Assembly: GCA_964613055.1 (NCBI GenBank)
Contig: CAZTGD010000048.1
Span: 1 to 10,459, forward strand
Direction of reading: 5' to 3'
Source: JAXGMQ01 sp964613055
GTDB taxonomy: Bacteria > Caldisericota > Caldisericia > JAAYUI01
DNA: 10,459 nucleotides
Shown: one piece after another, positions 1 through 5,846 of the stretch
Layout: each line of letters starts with the position of its first letter
Numbering within the stretch: the first letter of the stretch is position 1
Notes under the pieces: model-generated
What the model saw: the letters and a program-made list of their open reading frames with translations, nothing else
Database searches by the model: none
Told to the model about the DNA's origin: nothing
Translations under genes and position numbers: made by a program

Positions 1-37
1 AGATGTTTATCTGACAATCTCCCATGGAAAGCTCTGC

Positions 38-140
38 TATCCTTCCCCCCTCGAAAAAAGGGGGGGCTTGGTTGGAGTGTGTCTTAAGGTGTGATATCCA
101 AAAATCAGCCCCCCTGACAGGGGGGTAGGGGGGGGTTAGG
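38..140. repeat. G-run/C-run hairpin repeat element
   Basis: Two short hairpins sit close together. The first pairs C45-50 with the G run at 60-66 around an A-rich loop. The second pairs CCCCCCT (109-115) with AGGGGGG (119-125) around GAC, and is followed by an extra run of eight G (128-135) that could compete for the same C run. There is no coding potential here. The pattern resembles the dispersed C/G-run intergenic repeats common in environmental bacterial genomes; I infer this from its form and cannot confirm copy number from one window. The G runs could also form a quadruplex on the plus strand. Confidence 0.55.
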
Positions 141-218
141 TGCGAGTTTTCTACATACCAATTCGAAACTGCAGGTGTGCTATTATGAACTCAGGATTAA
201 TTAGCTTGTTATAGTCTA

Positions 219-255
219 CAATGTTTATATCAACATGTAATTCTGATTTAAATCA
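219..255. other. two tandem inverted repeats after TSP3 gene 1
   Basis: A perfect 12-bp palindrome, TGATTTAAATCA (244-255), lies 7 nt past the stop of the minus-strand gene ending at 263. A second stem, ATGTT (221-225) with AACAT (232-236), extended by AC/GT across one bulged base, follows. No U-run accompanies either, so they are not textbook intrinsic terminators, but their position suggests a 3' end or mRNA-stability role. Confidence 0.35.
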
Positions 256-262
256 ATTGGCA

Positions 263-928
263 TTATAACCCATCATCAAATCTTGATGTATACCCAGGAT
301 CAAAATCTGGATCATCTGGTTTAACCTTCTCTGGCATCCAATCACACGGACCATCTCCTCTACCCTTGCCTGTCAAATCACCAGTTTCACCCCCTGTATT
401 TCCATCCTTCTCATCCCTGTCCAGGCATCCATCATTGTCATCATCATCGTCAATTTTATCATTAACTCCATCTCCATCATCATCAGTATTTGCTACATCC
501 GGTACCCCATCTCCATCAGTATCATGAAGGTCTCCGAATGTTTGCTGAAAGACCTTTGCAAAATCTAACTCTACATCTCCACTCATATGAAACCTAGGAT
601 CACTTTCAATGTCGTTCTTGAGTTGTTTGTAAAACTTTTCTCTGAGATGCTCAGTGATCCAATGAGCTGTTTTATGACCATAGTCAGCATCAAACTGCTC
701 CCTTGTTTGGTAAATTCTCCTTGCTAGTGACTCGTGATCAGGTGTTTTGATGGAACCTGCGCCAAAGGTGTCTCCACACCCAACCAAGTTATATGACATA
801 ATAAGAGTTTCTTCATCATATCCTTTGTGGATATAATTGTCTGTAGTTTTGCCACAACCAGCAACACACCCCATCAATAACATTACAACAACATATCCAA
901 CAACTGTATTTAACAAACTATTTTTCAC
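263..928 (-). CDS. predicted lipoprotein with thrombospondin type 3 (calcium-binding) repeats, TSP3 gene 1
   Basis: A 221-residue protein with a signal peptide containing two possible lipobox cysteines: C21 (LMGC) and C25 (VAGC, the better match). It is probably anchored to a membrane and faces outward. Residues about 30-133 form a domain I do not recognise. From residue 135 come Asp-rich repeats of the DTDGDGVPD / DDDGDGVND / DDDDNDG type, which in thrombospondin type 3 and related modules bind calcium. The tail (about 172-221) carries a GKGRG motif and DDPDFDP, shared with the next two genes upstream on this strand. The start is GTG, chosen because AAGGAGG lies 5 nt before it. A weak promoter is possible at 950-977. 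Exact function is unknown; a structural or surface-adhesion role is only a guess. Confidence 0.8.
   Translation of the reverse strand: MKNSLLNTVVGYVVVMLLMGCVAGCGKTTDNYIHKGYDEETLIMSYNLVGCGDTFGAGSIKTPDHESLARRIYQTREQFDADYGHKTAHWITEHLREKFYKQLKNDIESDPRFHMSGDVELDFAKVFQQTFGDLHDTDGDGVPDVANTDDDGDGVNDKIDDDDDNDGCLDRDEKDGNTGGETGDLTGKGRGDGPCDWMPEKVKPDDPDFDPGYTSRFDDGL
410..434. repeat. 25-nt exact match shared with TSP3 gene 3 (copy at 2037-2061)
   Basis: Positions 410-434 are identical to 2037-2061 and encode the DGCLDRDE region. Gene 2 differs at several synonymous positions here. In gene 3 this block overlaps the block shared with gene 2, so gene 3 is a patchwork of the two. Confidence 0.7.
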
Positions 929-949
929 CTAAACCTCCTTATCTAGTTC

Positions 950-977
950 ATAATAACTACCACAAATTTCAATGCAA
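950..977 (-). promoter_or_regulatory. possible weak promoter for TSP3 gene 1
   Basis: Reading the minus strand, TTGCAT (977-972) is followed after 16 nt by TATTAT (955-950), 21 nt before the GTG start at 928. The -10 matches 5 of 6 consensus positions but the -35 only 3 of 6, so this is tentative. Confidence 0.3.
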
Positions 978-1003
978 GCTGATAAGGATTTACAGCTATA
1001 TTC

Positions 1004-1044
1004 CACATATTGTTTTCTAATATTGAAGCACTCACATTGTTTTC
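1004..1044 (-). repeat. imperfect direct repeat in the leader of TSP3 gene 1
   Basis: On the minus strand GAAAACAATGTG (1044-1033) recurs as GAAAACAATATGTG (1017-1004), identical except for an inserted AT. The two copies are 29 nt apart start to start. They overlap one arm of the inverted repeat at 1024-1082. This could be a protein-binding site pair or a chance low-complexity match. Confidence 0.35.
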
Positions 1045-1082
1045 GATCAGAGACAAAAGAACTCTAACCGGTGAGTGCTTCA
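1024..1082. repeat. 12-bp perfect inverted repeat with 35-nt spacer
   Basis: TGAAGCACTCAC (1024-1035) and its exact complement GTGAGTGCTTCA (1071-1082) flank a 35-nt spacer. The element lies between TSP3 genes 1 and 2, so on the minus strand it is downstream of gene 2 and about 95 nt upstream of gene 1. It could be a large RNA hairpin, a dimeric protein site or a short mobile-element remnant. No U-run follows on either strand, which argues against an ordinary terminator. Confidence 0.5.
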
Positions 1083-1101
1083 TTTTCATTCTCAAGCATT
1101 T

Positions 1102-1133
1102 TACGACAAACTGTCGTATCCAGATTTATCTGG
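1102..1133. other. two tandem hairpins after TSP3 gene 2
   Basis: TACGACA (1102-1108) and TGTCGTA (1112-1118) pair around AAC. CCAGAT (1120-1125) and ATCTGG (1128-1133) pair around TT. Both begin within 5 nt of the stop codon (1138-1140) of the minus-strand gene. The first stem shares its AAC loop and its ACA/TGT closing pairs with the stem at 1813-1829 after TSP3 gene 3. A 3'-end or mRNA-stability role is likely; there is no U-run. Confidence 0.45.
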
Positions 1134-1137
1134 TATA

Positions 1138-1773
1138 CTATAAGTCATTGTGTCTTGTAGATCCTTCAGGTGGATCAAAGTTGGGATCGTCTTTATCAAC
1201 TTTTTCACCCGGATCTATACCTTCACCTCTTCCCTCACCAGATAATTCATCAGCAGTATGCCCACCTAAATTACCATCTGCCTCATCTCTATCCAGACAC
1301 CCATCATTGTCATCATCGTCATCTCTTGTATCAGGAACACCATCATTATCATCATCTTGGTCTGCTAAATCAGGAGTATCATCACCATCAGTGTCAGGTA
1401 AGTAGCCATACGAATCTTCAAAATTAGTACAAATCATTTTTACTGAATCCACAGAATATAACTTTCTATCACGATTATCTCTAATGTCTTCAAGATGGTC
1501 CATAACAGATTGACAAAATAACTCGCAGTTTGACTCATCTGAAAAGAAATCATCACTATATTCATGAGTAGAGAAGAATTTAGTCTCAAATCTATCTATA
1601 TGTTCAGCGAGTGCTCGATAACCATGACCTTGATAATCAATTAGTCCAACTGTGTCATTAAATTTAGCAAATAGTAGAGCTCTTGGGTTCGTCTTTCTAT
1701 TGGGCCAACATCCAATAAACAGTATCACCAATGACAATGAGACGATAAATGCTATAAGTTTTCTTACTTTCAT
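1138..1773 (-). CDS. predicted lipoprotein with thrombospondin type 3 repeats, TSP3 gene 2
   Basis: A 211-residue relative of the gene at 263-928. The ATG at 1773 is preferred over an upstream in-frame start at 1791 because AAGGAG lies 7 nt before it and because the protein then begins with a compact signal peptide ending in the lipobox FIGC (C22). Residues about 25-120 are an unrecognised domain with only loose resemblance to that of gene 1. Residues about 127-161 hold the Asp-rich repeats (DTDGDDTPD, DDDNDGVPD, DDDDNDGCLDRDE), expected to bind calcium. The tail contains GEGRGEG and KVDKDDPNFDPPEGST, nearly the same as gene 3. No convincing promoter is seen in the 71-nt gap to gene 3, so it may be co-transcribed from the promoter at 2327-2354. 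Function unknown. Confidence 0.82.
   Translation of the reverse strand: MKVRKLIAFIVSLSLVILFIGCWPNRKTNPRALLFAKFNDTVGLIDYQGHGYRALAEHIDRFETKFFSTHEYSDDFFSDESNCELFCQSVMDHLEDIRDNRDRKLYSVDSVKMICTNFEDSYGYLPDTDGDDTPDLADQDDDNDGVPDTRDDDDDNDGCLDRDEADGNLGGHTADELSGEGRGEGIDPGEKVDKDDPNFDPPEGSTRHNDL
1265..1287. repeat. 23-nt exact match shared with TSP3 gene 3 (copy at 2020-2042)
   Basis: The 23 nt at 1265-1287 are identical to 2020-2042 and encode the ADGNLGG stretch after the Asp-rich repeats. The equivalent part of gene 1 differs (KDGNTGG). This is evidence of recent duplication or gene conversion between genes 2 and 3. Confidence 0.7.
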
Positions 1774-1812
1774 CGTACACTCCTTACACAACTTCGATTC
1801 TATTTACGTCTA

Positions 1813-1839
1813 CACAACAAACTGTTGTGATTATATCAC
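1813..1839. other. two overlapping hairpins after TSP3 gene 3
   Basis: CACAACA (1813-1819) and TGTTGTG (1823-1829) pair around AAC. GTGAT (1827-1831) and ATCAC (1835-1839) pair around TAT. They share GTG at 1827-1829, so the full stems are mutually exclusive. They start 5 nt past the minus-strand stop at 1845-1847. Relative to the stem at 1102-1118, two base pairs have changed in a compensatory way (T:A to C:G, G:C to A:T) while the AAC loop is kept. This suggests selection for structure if the two sites are homologous. Confidence 0.45.
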
Positions 1840-1844
1840 TATGG

Positions 1845-2318
1845 TCAACCAAATTCACTAGAATCGCTTGGTTTCCCATCTGCGTCATAATCCTTGTCAT
1901 TCTCACTAGTCGATCCCTCAGGTGGATTAAAATCCGGGTCATCTTTATCTACTATTCGAGGATCAGGATTCATTCCACTCCCTCTACCTTTTCCAGTTAA
2001 TTCTTTACCGTTTACACCTCCTAAATTACCATCTGCCTCATCCCTGTCCAGGCATCCATCACCGTCATCATCATCGTCCACATCATCTGTAAAACCATCG
2101 CCATCATCGTCATCATCAGCTACATCAGGTTTACCATTAACATCTGTGTCCAGTATATCGCCATACAATTTAGCTATCTTCTTTATAAGGTCACAAACAA
2201 TACCCCAACCAGTGGGGATATTGGCGCTTGCGGATATGCCAGAACCAATGAATAATGCATAAGCACCTTTATACTCCTGCATAGAGAAAGCAAGTTTAAC
2301 GGTGTGATCCTCTAACAC
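1845..2318 (-). CDS. chimeric ORF: SIR2-like N-terminal fragment fused to thrombospondin type 3 module (TSP3 gene 3)
   Basis: A 157-residue ORF starting at GTG. Residues about 7-53 (VKLAFSM, ALFIGSGIS, then IPTGW and DLIKKIAKLYG) match the start of SIR2-like NAD-binding domains, including the glycine-rich GSGIS loop. The type is best known from anti-phage NAD-consuming proteins. The rest of that domain, including its catalytic residues, is missing. From residue 57 (DTDVNGKPD) the protein is the Asp-rich calcium-binding module (to about 92) and the shared tail with GKGRGSG and DKDDPDFNPPEGST. It has no signal peptide, unlike genes 1 and 2, so if made it would stay in the cytoplasm. A strong promoter lies just upstream but there is no Shine-Dalgarno sequence. 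It is most likely a recombination product and possibly a pseudogene; a working fusion cannot be excluded. Confidence 0.7.
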   Translation of the reverse strand: MLEDHTVKLAFSMQEYKGAYALFIGSGISASANIPTGWGIVCDLIKKIAKLYGDILDTDVNGKPDVADDDDDGDGFTDDVDDDDDGDGCLDRDEADGNLGGVNGKELTGKGRGSGMNPDPRIVDKDDPDFNPPEGSTSENDKDYDADGKPSDSSEFG

Positions 2319-2326
2319 GATTCATC

Positions 2327-2354
2327 ATTATACATAGCATGACTCGAGAGTAAA
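2327..2354 (-). promoter_or_regulatory. sigma-70-like promoter giving a predicted leaderless mRNA for the SIR2-TSP3 ORF
   Basis: On the minus strand TTTACT (2354-2349) is followed after 16 nt by a perfect TATAAT (2332-2327). The GTG start codon (2318) comes 8 nt after the -10 box, so transcription should begin at or next to the start codon, consistent with the missing ribosome binding site. Confidence 0.6.
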
Positions 2355-2551
2355 CTCGGTTTATCAAAGTAACAATCAGTCTGAATGAGTCAAAAAATTT
2401 CTCAGTTTATCCACTGATACATATAAACAAGTTGATTGAGTCAGCTAAGACAACATTTTCGTTTACAATTGGACACAACCGGTTTATGTAGTACACTTCG
2501 TCTATTGCTTGATAGATAGCGTTATCTGGACATAACAAGGAGAGAGTGCAA

Positions 2552-3400
2552 ATGATTTATTCTGAATACAAAGACATTACTAACTTCTTGGAAGATACAG
2601 AAGAACACTTCGTAAAACATGAAGCGGTAGCCAATTTGATGTATGGAGTAGCACTCAGATTGAAAGACAACCTGTTCGAGTATGGCTCGAAACCATTTAT
2701 GGCAACTGTTAAGGATGAGGGGATTATAAAACTCATCGCATTGATGACACCACCATACAAGTTGCAGATTATCAATACTCAAAAGGACTGTGATGTAGAA
2801 ACAATAAAACTGCTTGCTGACAAAGTGAGTGATGAAAAATGGAGTATCCCTGCAGTCATTGGGGAACTTAATCTCGCAGAATCATTTGCCAATCGGTGGA
2901 GCAGGATAACCGGAAGACAGCATAGTATCGGGATGAAACAGCGAATACATGTCCTGTATTCGATAAACAAAACACTTGTTCCGCCAGGCAGATTCAGACC
3001 ATCAAAGATAGAAGAATTGGATACAATCCTCAGATGGAACAGACAATTTCACATCGATTGCTTTGGCAATGAAGACATGGTTGAGGATACAAGTAAGGTT
3101 AAGGGGTTCATACTCTCTGGAAATCTTGGAATGTGGGATCATAATGGTCCCGTATCGATGGCACTTAGGAGCAGACCCACACCTAATGGAGAGACTGTAA
3201 ATCAGGTATTCACACCTCTTGAGCATCGGGGAAACGGCTATGCAACTGCAATCGTTTCAAACCTCTCGCAACTCATCCTCAATGATGGGAAACGCTTTTG
3301 CACCCTATACACTGATCTCTCAAATCCGACATCAAACAAGATTTACAGGGAGATTGGATACAAACCCATCGCTGATGTTGTGGATATTAACTTCGCATAA
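2552..3400 (+). CDS. GNAT-family N-acetyltransferase
   Basis: A 282-residue protein of the GNAT fold, which transfers an acetyl group from acetyl-CoA to an amine; the substrate is unknown. The catalytic domain is C-terminal. VFTPLEHRGNGYATA (219-233) carries the acetyl-CoA phosphate-binding loop R-G-N-G-Y-A (226-231). NPTSNKIYREIGY (258-270) is the conserved end of the fold. The N-terminal half (1-150) is the less conserved extension seen in long GNAT proteins with this 'SNKIY..IGY' ending, and the length fits that family. ATG 2552 is preferred over GTG 2546 because AAGGAG (2537-2542) is 9 nt from the ATG but only 3 nt from the GTG. It diverges from the SIR2-TSP3 ORF, and the 233-nt gap between them has no other gene. 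No convincing promoter was found for this gene. Confidence 0.88.
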   Translation: MIYSEYKDITNFLEDTEEHFVKHEAVANLMYGVALRLKDNLFEYGSKPFMATVKDEGIIKLIALMTPPYKLQIINTQKDCDVETIKLLADKVSDEKWSIPAVIGELNLAESFANRWSRITGRQHSIGMKQRIHVLYSINKTLVPPGRFRPSKIEELDTILRWNRQFHIDCFGNEDMVEDTSKVKGFILSGNLGMWDHNGPVSMALRSRPTPNGETVNQVFTPLEHRGNGYATAIVSNLSQLILNDGKRFCTLYTDLSNPTSNKIYREIGYKPIADVVDINFA

Positions 3401-3446
3401 TCAAATGATTAATTACATTCTCGCGTTAAATTATCATTTCACAGCA

Positions 3447-3475
3447 TTGACAATTTATTGCTATTTCTATATAAA
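3447..3475 (+). promoter_or_regulatory. near-consensus sigma-70 promoter giving a predicted leaderless mRNA for the FRG gene
   Basis: A perfect -35 TTGACA (3447-3452), a 17-nt spacer and TATAAA (3470-3475) form one of the best promoters in the window. The ATG at 3484 is 8 nt after the -10 box, where transcription normally starts, and there is no Shine-Dalgarno sequence. The geometry equals that of the promoter at 2327-2354. Confidence 0.75.
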
Positions 3476-3483
3476 TTGAATAG

Positions 3484-4392
3484 ATGAGTAATGAGAAACC
3501 ACCTTTCTTATGGGAATGGCAACCTATTAGCTGGGAAAATGCAAAATTTATTATGAGAAGTATAGGTCAAACCCATATCTTTAGAGGTCAGGAAAATGCA
3601 AACTGGAGTCTTTCTTCTTCTCTTGAGCGAAGTGCAAAAAGACAGCAATTTCCAAGGCAAATGTTTGATATACAGGATAAATTGATAGTGGATAAATTTT
3701 GGAGAAGAGCTCATCAATATATTAATAATCCACCACTCAAAGAAAATTACTTGGAATGGCTTTCAATTATTCAGCACTATGGAGGACCAACAAGGCTGAT
3801 AGACTTTACAAAATCATTCTATATAGCTGCTTTCTTTGCAGTAGAAAAAAATAATGCATACGAAAACAATTCAGCTATATGGATAATCCACGATGATTGC
3901 GTGAATAATAGTTTTAGACAAAGCGCAAAATTCAAAGAAAATAAATTCACGCAGGAATCAAAAGAACGATATATATCAAAAGTAATTGGTCTGGATATTA
4001 AGCCTCCAAGAAAGCTTGTATTTTCAATAGCACCATCTCGACTAAATGAAAGGTTAGCAATTCAACAAAGTCATTTCTTATGTGCTTCAGATCTAACTAT
4101 TCCATTTTTGGAATGTATGGCTGAAACATGTGATGAGGTTTTAGATAAAAACATACCAGTATTTAAGGATGATAAGGAGGTCAAACTTTTATTCCCCAGA
4201 AGCACTATCATCAAATGTGTTATCCCTGGTAAATCAAGAAAAGATGTATTGGATGATTTAAAATCAATGAATATAACAGCAACTTCTCTGTTCCCAGGTC
4301 TAGACGGTTTTGCTCGATCTTTGCATTACGAACTAAGTTCTGAGCAAATTAATCCAGATTACATAGAAAGATTTGTTAACGGCATTAAGTGA
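3484..4392 (+). CDS. FRG domain-containing protein
   Basis: A 302-residue protein with the hallmarks of the FRG family. IFRGQ (32-36) is followed by W41 and SSLERS (45-50). QHYGGPTRLIDFT (97-109) and IAAFFA (114-119) follow, then RLNERLAIQQSHFL (186-199) and a C-terminal LFPGLDGFARSL (279-290). The family's biochemical role is, to my knowledge, not established. Members are usually solitary accessory genes and are sometimes found near mobile or defence DNA. No signal peptide or membrane segment is seen, so it is probably cytoplasmic. The start has no ribosome binding site but sits 8 nt after a near-consensus promoter, so the mRNA is probably leaderless. It is more AT-rich than the GNAT gene before it, which hints at separate acquisition. 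It converges with the gene at 4454-5710 across 61 nt with no clear terminator. Confidence 0.88.
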   Translation: MSNEKPPFLWEWQPISWENAKFIMRSIGQTHIFRGQENANWSLSSSLERSAKRQQFPRQMFDIQDKLIVDKFWRRAHQYINNPPLKENYLEWLSIIQHYGGPTRLIDFTKSFYIAAFFAVEKNNAYENNSAIWIIHDDCVNNSFRQSAKFKENKFTQESKERYISKVIGLDIKPPRKLVFSIAPSRLNERLAIQQSHFLCASDLTIPFLECMAETCDEVLDKNIPVFKDDKEVKLLFPRSTIIKCVIPGKSRKDVLDDLKSMNITATSLFPGLDGFARSLHYELSSEQINPDYIERFVNGIK

Positions 4393-4453
4393 TACAATCA
4401 GATAATTATTTAACCAAATATTTCAATTCGAATCTGGAAACATAATTAACCAC

Positions 4454-5710
4454 TTAATCTACATCCCTGACCAAACGGACAAAATTAAAAATCTTGATAA
4501 CATCCCCCAGCGGACCTCTCCCTTCTGGGAATTCATCTGGATCACCACTCTTGGGATCACTCCTCTGAGCACCAGCGCCGTGCACGTCCATCAACTGAGC
4601 ACTCCCACCATGCGGAGGTTTCATGTAACCTTTCGCTTCACCAAAGGCAATGTAACAAGCTGCAGAGCCTCGAATATCCTTGGGCCCATCAAGGTGTGTG
4701 GTGCTTGACCAGAAGTACGGGTATGTGCCATCATCTTCCTCTGTCAGCTCAAAGATAGGGTCTATGGCAGGTGAGTTTGTTGTGTCGGGCGATCGCGTAT
4801 AGTCAACAATACTTTGAAGCTCCTTTATGTTAGGGATTCTCCAATCGCTGTACCCAAGATATTCGACTTCATTCTTCTCTTGTACCCACATGAGAGCATC
4901 CTCCCAGTTCATTCCTTCACCTGAGTCCTTCTGTGCCCACATCAAACCGGTTGCATTATCGGTTATCGTACCATCATTGTTATCTGTGAAATCATTTACA
5001 CTGTAATCAGAGTTCCCTCTTACAAAGATGGCATACATCATCTTGTCTCCCCGATTCGAAGATCCAGGTGTTGGAGGAGAATACTTTGGATATCCCTTTA
5101 TCCTGCCATCAGCAAAGTTGACTCCAAACACCGTTGGGTCCTCCCTCATTGTAGTTGATACATACTCGGTTGATGACCAGTATTGAGAGTCAATCATCCT
5201 CTCGCCCTTCGACTCATCACCATATTTGAATTCGAAGTAGTCTGTATCTATATAGGGAATTGAGTTTTGGGCAGTGGTGCCAGTCACTCCGTTGAAATCA
5301 ATGAGTGAATAGAGTTCCTTAATTGATGGCAGTCGCCAGTCATCAAAACCGAGAAGACTACATTCCTCAGCTTTTTTGAATGCGCTTTCGAAGCTAACCT
5401 TCTCTCCTGGTGACCTTTGCCACATCAATCCTGTTGTGATATCTATCACTACATCATCACCAAACGTCACATAATGGTGATCATTACCCTCATGCTGGGC
5501 ATCCTGTCCATAGAATCTATCTGAATATTCTGGATCAATCTCAGTTCCCCTCTCATCATAACACTTGTCCTGCCCAGTGTCGACAACTGTGTATCCATCA
5601 GCAAGTTTATACATCACTGTATCGGTCGGCTCTATTTCTATGGATGCACTGGTCGAAACAATACATGCACTGGCTATAACAACAACGAGCAATGTTATGA
5701 TATACTTCAT
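4454..5710 (-). CDS. exported protein with two DUF1566 (Lcl C-terminal) domains
   Basis: A 418-residue protein. The ATG at 5710 is chosen over an upstream frame start at 5803: GGAAGG lies just before it, and the protein then begins with a normal Sec signal peptide (MKYIITLL, with AXA-like STSA near residue 22). C16 in ASAC could make it a lipoprotein but the lipobox is poor. Two DUF1566 units follow. Unit 1 has TGLMWQ (93-98), DWRLPS (124-129), KEL (131-133), WSST (178-181) and a closing FVRG (239-242). Unit 2 has TGLMW (264-268), DWRIP (299-303), WSST (344-347) and FVRLVRD at the very end (410-416). The domain is common in secreted or surface proteins and is thought to have a C-type-lectin-like fold; its ligand is unknown. 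Unit 2 carries an insertion rich in Gly, His and Asp (about 371-400). Confidence 0.87.
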   Translation of the reverse strand: MKYIITLLVVVIASACIVSTSASIEIEPTDTVMYKLADGYTVVDTGQDKCYDERGTEIDPEYSDRFYGQDAQHEGNDHHYVTFGDDVVIDITTGLMWQRSPGEKVSFESAFKKAEECSLLGFDDWRLPSIKELYSLIDFNGVTGTTAQNSIPYIDTDYFEFKYGDESKGERMIDSQYWSSTEYVSTTMREDPTVFGVNFADGRIKGYPKYSPPTPGSSNRGDKMMYAIFVRGNSDYSVNDFTDNNDGTITDNATGLMWAQKDSGEGMNWEDALMWVQEKNEVEYLGYSDWRIPNIKELQSIVDYTRSPDTTNSPAIDPIFELTEEDDGTYPYFWSSTTHLDGPKDIRGSAACYIAFGEAKGYMKPPHGGSAQLMDVHGAGAQRSDPKSGDPDEFPEGRGPLGDVIKIFNFVRLVRDVD

Positions 5711-5738
5711 TTTCAACCTTCCTTCCACATTCAGAATT

Positions 5739-5744
5739 ATTATA
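5739..5744 (-). promoter_or_regulatory. -10 box for the DUF1566 gene
   Basis: TATAAT reads on the minus strand at 5744-5739, 28 nt before the ATG at 5710, leaving room for a short leader with the ribosome binding site. The best upstream -35 candidate, CTGACT, needs a 19-nt spacer and is weak. Confidence 0.45.
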
Positions 5745-5793
5745 CGTCTAACAGGGTGATAAAAGTCAGTGCTTCCAGAAACTGATCTCCTGC

Positions 5794-5821
5794 TTGATAT
5801 CACGCATTGACGGAATACAAT
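5794..5821 (+). promoter_or_regulatory. sigma-70-like promoter for selA-nth
   Basis: TTGATA (5794-5799), a 16-nt spacer and TACAAT (5816-5821) each match 5 of 6 consensus positions. Transcription would begin near 5828, just ahead of the AAAGGA ribosome binding site (5833-5838), which is 8 nt from the ATG at 5847. Confidence 0.6.
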
Positions 5822-5846
5822 AGTAACAAATGAAAGGATATCAGAG

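Noticed and set aside
1024..1082. Integron attC recombination site
   Set aside because: The arms are inverted and GTTAGAG is only close to one core motif; the matching RYYYAAC core at the other end is missing.
1010..1427. Plus-strand reading frames across TSP3 gene 2 (Ser/Pro-rich and His/Tyr-rich peptides)
   Set aside because: They are the complement of the Asp-codon repeats and give low-complexity protein with no ribosome binding site; the minus-strand gene explains the sequence.
420..2110. CRISPR-like short repeats (CATCATCATC runs)
   Set aside because: They are codon repeats of the Asp-rich protein module, with no constant spacer length.
1894..2262. Plus-strand Ser/Pro-rich reading frame opposite TSP3 gene 3
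   Set aside because: Same shadow effect of repeated GAT/GAC codons on the other strand.
4393..4453. Bidirectional terminator between the convergent FRG and DUF1566 genes
   Set aside because: Only a 5-bp CAGAT/ATCTG pair is present, with no strong stem and no paired U-runs.
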